DNA from: Nocardioidaceae bacterium
Lineage (GTDB): Bacteria > Actinomycetota > Actinomycetes > Propionibacteriales > Nocardioidaceae
Direction of reading: 5' to 3'
DNA length: 8,481 bases
Assembly: GCA_013813125.1 (NCBI GenBank)
Contig: JACCSH010000023.1
Coordinates: 1-8,481 of the forward strand
The stretch's first letter is position 1; each line of letters begins with the position of its first letter. A program made the translations under genes and the position numbers. This document shows positions 5,848 to 8,481 of this stretch, piece after piece. The notes under the pieces were generated by a model. The model was not told where the DNA came from. It made no database searches and was given only the letters and a program-made list of their open reading frames with translations.

Positions 5848-6636
5848 ATGTCGACCGGAGTTCTTGGCCCTCGTCGTGCTGACATCGGCGCTAAGACGAT
5901 GCGCCAGGACCGTTGGTGGCTGCCGCCTCTCACCACGTTCGTGGTGTTCGCCGCGTTCGTTCTCTATGCGACGTGGCGGGCCTTCGCCGGCGAGCACTAC
6001 TACTCGTCGCCGTATCTGTCACCGTTCTATTCGCCGTGCCTGAGCGACAACTGTGTGGAGGGTTCGTCCGACTTCGGTCAGCCGTTCTCGTGGTGGCAGC
6101 TGTCTCCGGCTCTGTTGATCTTGATCTTCCCGCTCGGCTTCCGCATGACCTGCTACTACTACCGCAAGGCCTACTACCGGGCGTTTTGGCTGTCGCCGCC
6201 GGCCTGTGCCGTCGCCGAACCCCATCAGGGCTACACAGGTGAGAACAGGTTTCCGCTGATCCTGCAGAACCTGCACCGTTACTTCTGGTACGCCGCTGTG
6301 GCGGTGGCGGGCATCTTGACCTTCGACACGGTACTCGCCTTCCGCGACGAAGACGGCGACTGGGGACACATGGGCCTCGGCACGGTGATCCTGCTCGTCA
6401 ACATCGTGCTGATCTGGCTCTACACGTTGTCCTGCCACTCTTGTCGCCATGCGGTGGGTGGCAGGTTGCGGCACTTCTCCAAACACCCGATCCGCTACCG
6501 GCTTTGGACACAGGTGTCCAAGCTCAACCAAAAGCACGCGCAGTACGCCTGGTTGTCGCTGTTCTCCGTGGCGATCGCCGACCTGTACATCTACCTGCTC
6601 GCCACCGGGCAGTTCGACGATCCCCGCTTCTTCTGA
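5848..6636 (+). CDS. sdhC: membrane anchor subunit of Sdh1-type succinate dehydrogenase / fumarate reductase
   Basis: A 262-residue membrane protein expected to anchor the SdhA/SdhB catalytic heads and pass electrons to menaquinone. Five likely membrane helices lie at about 29-48, 84-100, 145-166, 175-195 and 233-254. Recognisable family stretches are GFRMTCYYYRKAYYRAFW (97-114), PPACAVAEPH (117-126), QNLHRYFWYA (140-149) and CHSCRH (196-201). It is a single anchor, not separate SdhC and SdhD. A cryo-EM study of mycobacterial Sdh1 reported a membrane-embedded Rieske-type iron-sulfur cluster in place of haem; the Cys/His-rich segments here are candidate ligands, but I cannot assign them individually. 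Cys64 and Cys69 sit in the first loop and might form a disulfide. The ATG at 5848 is 6 bases after GGAG (5838-5841); a GTG at 5845 and an ATG at 5899 are alternatives. Confidence 0.85.
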   Translation: MSTGVLGPRRADIGAKTMRQDRWWLPPLTTFVVFAAFVLYATWRAFAGEHYYSSPYLSPFYSPCLSDNCVEGSSDFGQPFSWWQLSPALLILIFPLGFRMTCYYYRKAYYRAFWLSPPACAVAEPHQGYTGENRFPLILQNLHRYFWYAAVAVAGILTFDTVLAFRDEDGDWGHMGLGTVILLVNIVLIWLYTLSCHSCRHAVGGRLRHFSKHPIRYRLWTQVSKLNQKHAQYAWLSLFSVAIADLYIYLLATGQFDDPRFF

Positions 6637-6722
6637 GTTGGAGCTCCCTATCCGTGACCGGTTCGCACGCCGTGACTGACGACAACGCCACCAGCCAGGC
6701 ACCGATGGCAGGACGGCATCCC

Positions 6723-8481
6723 ATGACCGGCAACCGCATGACCGAAGAGGTTGTGGCGGATGGGCACGGGTTCGAGGAGCATCACTACGACGTCGTGGTC
6801 ATCGGCGCCGGGGGCGCCGGGTTGCGCGCAGCGATTGCCGCCTCCGACGCGGGGGCGAGTGTCGCCATCGTCTGCAAATCGCTGCTCGGCAAGGCTCATA
6901 CCGTCATGGCCGAGGGCGGCATCGCCGCAGCAATGGGCAACGTGTACGCCGATGACAACTGGCGGGTTCACTACCGCGACACCATGCGCGGCGGCAAGAT
7001 GCTCAACAACTGGCGGATGGCCCAGCTGCACGCTCAGGAGGCGCCCGAGCGAGTGCTCGAGCTGGAGGAGTGGGGCGCGCTCTTCGACCGCACCGACGAC
7101 GGGCTGATCTCGCAGCGGGACTTCGGTGGGCACCGGTTCGCGCGGCTGGCGCACGTGGGTGACCGCACCGGGCTTGAGATGATCCGCACGCTCCAACAGC
7201 GGACCGTCGAGCTCGGCATCGACGTCTTCATGGAGTGCACAGTCACCGAGATCTTCAAAGACGGCGAACGCGTGTCAGGCGCCTTCGCCTACTGGCGGGA
7301 GTCGGGTCGCTTCATCGTCTTCCACTGCCCCAGCGTGGTACTCGCCACGGGCGGCATCGGCAAGTCCTACCAAGTGACCAGCAACTCGTGGGAGTACACC
7401 GGCGACGGACACGCGTTGGCCCTGCGAACCGGCGCCAGCCTGATCAACATGGAGTTCGTCCAGTTTCACCCGACGGGGATGGTGTGGCCGCCTTCGGTCA
7501 AGGGGATCCTCGTCACCGAGTCGGTGCGAGGCGACGGCGGGGTCTTGCGCAACTCCGAGGGCAACCGGTTCATGTTCGACTACATCCCCGAGTTCTTCAA
7601 GTCCGAAACTGCTGACAACGAAGCGGAGGCCGACCGCTGGTACGACGACAAGACCAACAACCGCCGGCCCCCTGAGCTGCTCCCCCGCGACGAGGTCGCG
7701 CGAGCGATCAACTCGGAAACCAAGGCGGGCCGCGGCTCTCCGCATGGCGGCGTCTTCCTCGACATCGCCTCTCGTCGTACCGCCGAGTTCGTCCGACGCC
7801 GGCTGCCGTCGATGTACCACCAGTTCAAGGAGCTGGCCGATGTCGACATCACGGCCGAGCCGATGGAGGTGGGACCCACCTGCCACTACGTCATGGGCGG
7901 GGTCGAGGTTGAGCCGGACACCGCGGTCAGCATCGTTCCCGGCCTCTACGCTGCCGGCGAGGTTGCGGGCGGGATGCATGGGTCGAACCGGCTAGGCGGC
8001 AACTCGTTGTCCGACCTGTTGGTGTTCGGCCGCCGGGCCGGGCTCAACGCGGCGTACCGGGCGATGCGTCTCGGCGCCGACCGTCCACGGGTGAGCGATA
8101 CCGACGTTCGCGAGGCAGCGGCACACGCCCTCGCGCCTTTCTCGGTCGGCGGGGGCGAGAACCCGTACACGATCCAGCATGATCTGCAAGAGGCGATGCA
8201 GCGGCTGGTCGGGATCATCCGCACCGCCGACGAGCTGACCGAGTCACTGGCAGAGATCGAGACGCTCAAGCGCCGAGCTGAGGGCCTGACCGTCGAGGGG
8301 AACCGCCACTACAACCCGGGCTGGCATCTGGCACTCGACCTGGTCAACATGCTCACCGTCTCCGAGTGCATCGCCAAGGCGGCGCTGGAAAGGCAGGAGT
8401 CACGCGGCGGACACACCCGCGACGACTTCCCCGCCACCGACGACTTCTGGGGTGAGCGCAACCTCGTCCTGAAGCAAGGCG
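6723..8481 (+). CDS. sdhA: succinate dehydrogenase / fumarate reductase flavoprotein subunit, partial (3' end beyond window)
   Basis: The catalytic FAD subunit, which oxidises succinate to fumarate or does the reverse. 586 codons are present with no stop, and perhaps 50-70 residues are missing. Numbered from 6723: the FAD-binding GAGGAG motif is at 28-33, and GKAHTVMAEGGIA holds His59, the expected covalent FAD-linking histidine. Substrate-site residues are His249 in FHPTGM, the catalytic Arg322 in LPRDEV, His388 in CHYVMGG and Arg423 in GSNRLGGNSL. All are intact. The sequence fits the Sdh1-type SdhA of actinobacteria. The start is uncertain: in-frame candidates are GTG 6654, GTG 6672, ATG 6705, ATG 6723 and ATG 6738. 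I chose 6723 because AGGA (6710-6713) lies 9 bases upstream and the extension before the FAD motif is short. GTG 6654, with GGAG at 6640-6643, is the main alternative and would leave only 17 bases after the anchor gene. Confidence 0.93.
   Translation, partial: MTGNRMTEEVVADGHGFEEHHYDVVVIGAGGAGLRAAIAASDAGASVAIVCKSLLGKAHTVMAEGGIAAAMGNVYADDNWRVHYRDTMRGGKMLNNWRMAQLHAQEAPERVLELEEWGALFDRTDDGLISQRDFGGHRFARLAHVGDRTGLEMIRTLQQRTVELGIDVFMECTVTEIFKDGERVSGAFAYWRESGRFIVFHCPSVVLATGGIGKSYQVTSNSWEYTGDGHALALRTGASLINMEFVQFHPTGMVWPPSVKGILVTESVRGDGGVLRNSEGNRFMFDYIPEFFKSETADNEAEADRWYDDKTNNRRPPELLPRDEVARAINSETKAGRGSPHGGVFLDIASRRTAEFVRRRLPSMYHQFKELADVDITAEPMEVGPTCHYVMGGVEVEPDTAVSIVPGLYAAGEVAGGMHGSNRLGGNSLSDLLVFGRRAGLNAAYRAMRLGADRPRVSDTDVREAAAHALAPFSVGGGENPYTIQHDLQEAMQRLVGIIRTADELTESLAEIETLKRRAEGLTVEGNRHYNPGWHLALDLVNMLTVSECIAKAALERQESRGGHTRDDFPATDDFWGERNLVLKQG

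Noticed and set aside
6019..6702. Minus-strand open frame of 227 codons opposite the Sdh anchor gene
   Set aside because: The plus strand encodes a clear five-helix anchor here; the reverse translation is low-complexity and lacks domain features.
7275..7979. Minus-strand open frame of 234 codons opposite sdhA
   Set aside because: It is antisense to conserved SdhA sequence including the HPTG and catalytic Arg motifs, and has no ribosome site or known domain.

Overview
The window looks like chromosome from a high-GC actinobacterium. The evidence is a mycothiol-biosynthesis deacetylase (MshB), an Rv0428c-type acetyltransferase, a menaquinone-type (Sdh1-like) succinate dehydrogenase, GTG starts, tightly overlapping genes and GC-rich third codon positions. 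The gene set would suit the Propionibacteriales (Nocardioidaceae-like), but that placement is a family-level impression, not a computed one. There is no rRNA, tRNA, CRISPR array, insertion sequence or phage gene.

Layout. At 72-1106 a plus-strand GNAT acetyltransferase with an N-terminal SH3-like domain runs convergently into the far end of a four-gene minus-strand cluster. Only 10 bases separate the two stops. The cluster is transcribed from about 5333 down to 1117 in this order: a NUDIX hydrolase fused to an aminoglycoside-phosphotransferase-fold kinase, mshB, a small four-helix membrane protein, and a membrane-anchored VanW-family protein. The last three genes are joined by 4-base start/stop overlaps, and mshB starts 10 bases after the fusion gene stops, so the four probably form one transcript.

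A 177-base divergent promoter region (5334-5510) follows. It carries a perfect 7-base direct repeat with a 4-base spacer, the geometry of a PhoP/OmpR-type response-regulator box. To its right a plus-strand operon begins: a 96-residue uncharacterised protein, the five-helix membrane anchor of an Sdh1-type succinate:menaquinone oxidoreductase, and its flavoprotein SdhA, which is cut by the window end about 586 codons in. The iron-sulfur subunit gene sdhB would be expected just beyond the window.

How the genes work together. The right-hand operon encodes a respiratory complex linking succinate oxidation (or fumarate reduction) to menaquinone. Its anchor has a clustered Cys/His motif in place of an obvious haem-binding pattern. 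The left-hand operon combines mycothiol synthesis (MshB) with two putative cell-envelope proteins and an unusual two-domain NUDIX/kinase protein whose substrate cannot be told from sequence. Most of the window is ordinary housekeeping DNA. The items most worth following up are the NUDIX-kinase fusion next to mshB, the PhoP-like repeat in the divergent promoter, the Cys/His cluster of the Sdh anchor, a VanW domain that has lost its usual signature, and two strong hairpins inside coding sequence.
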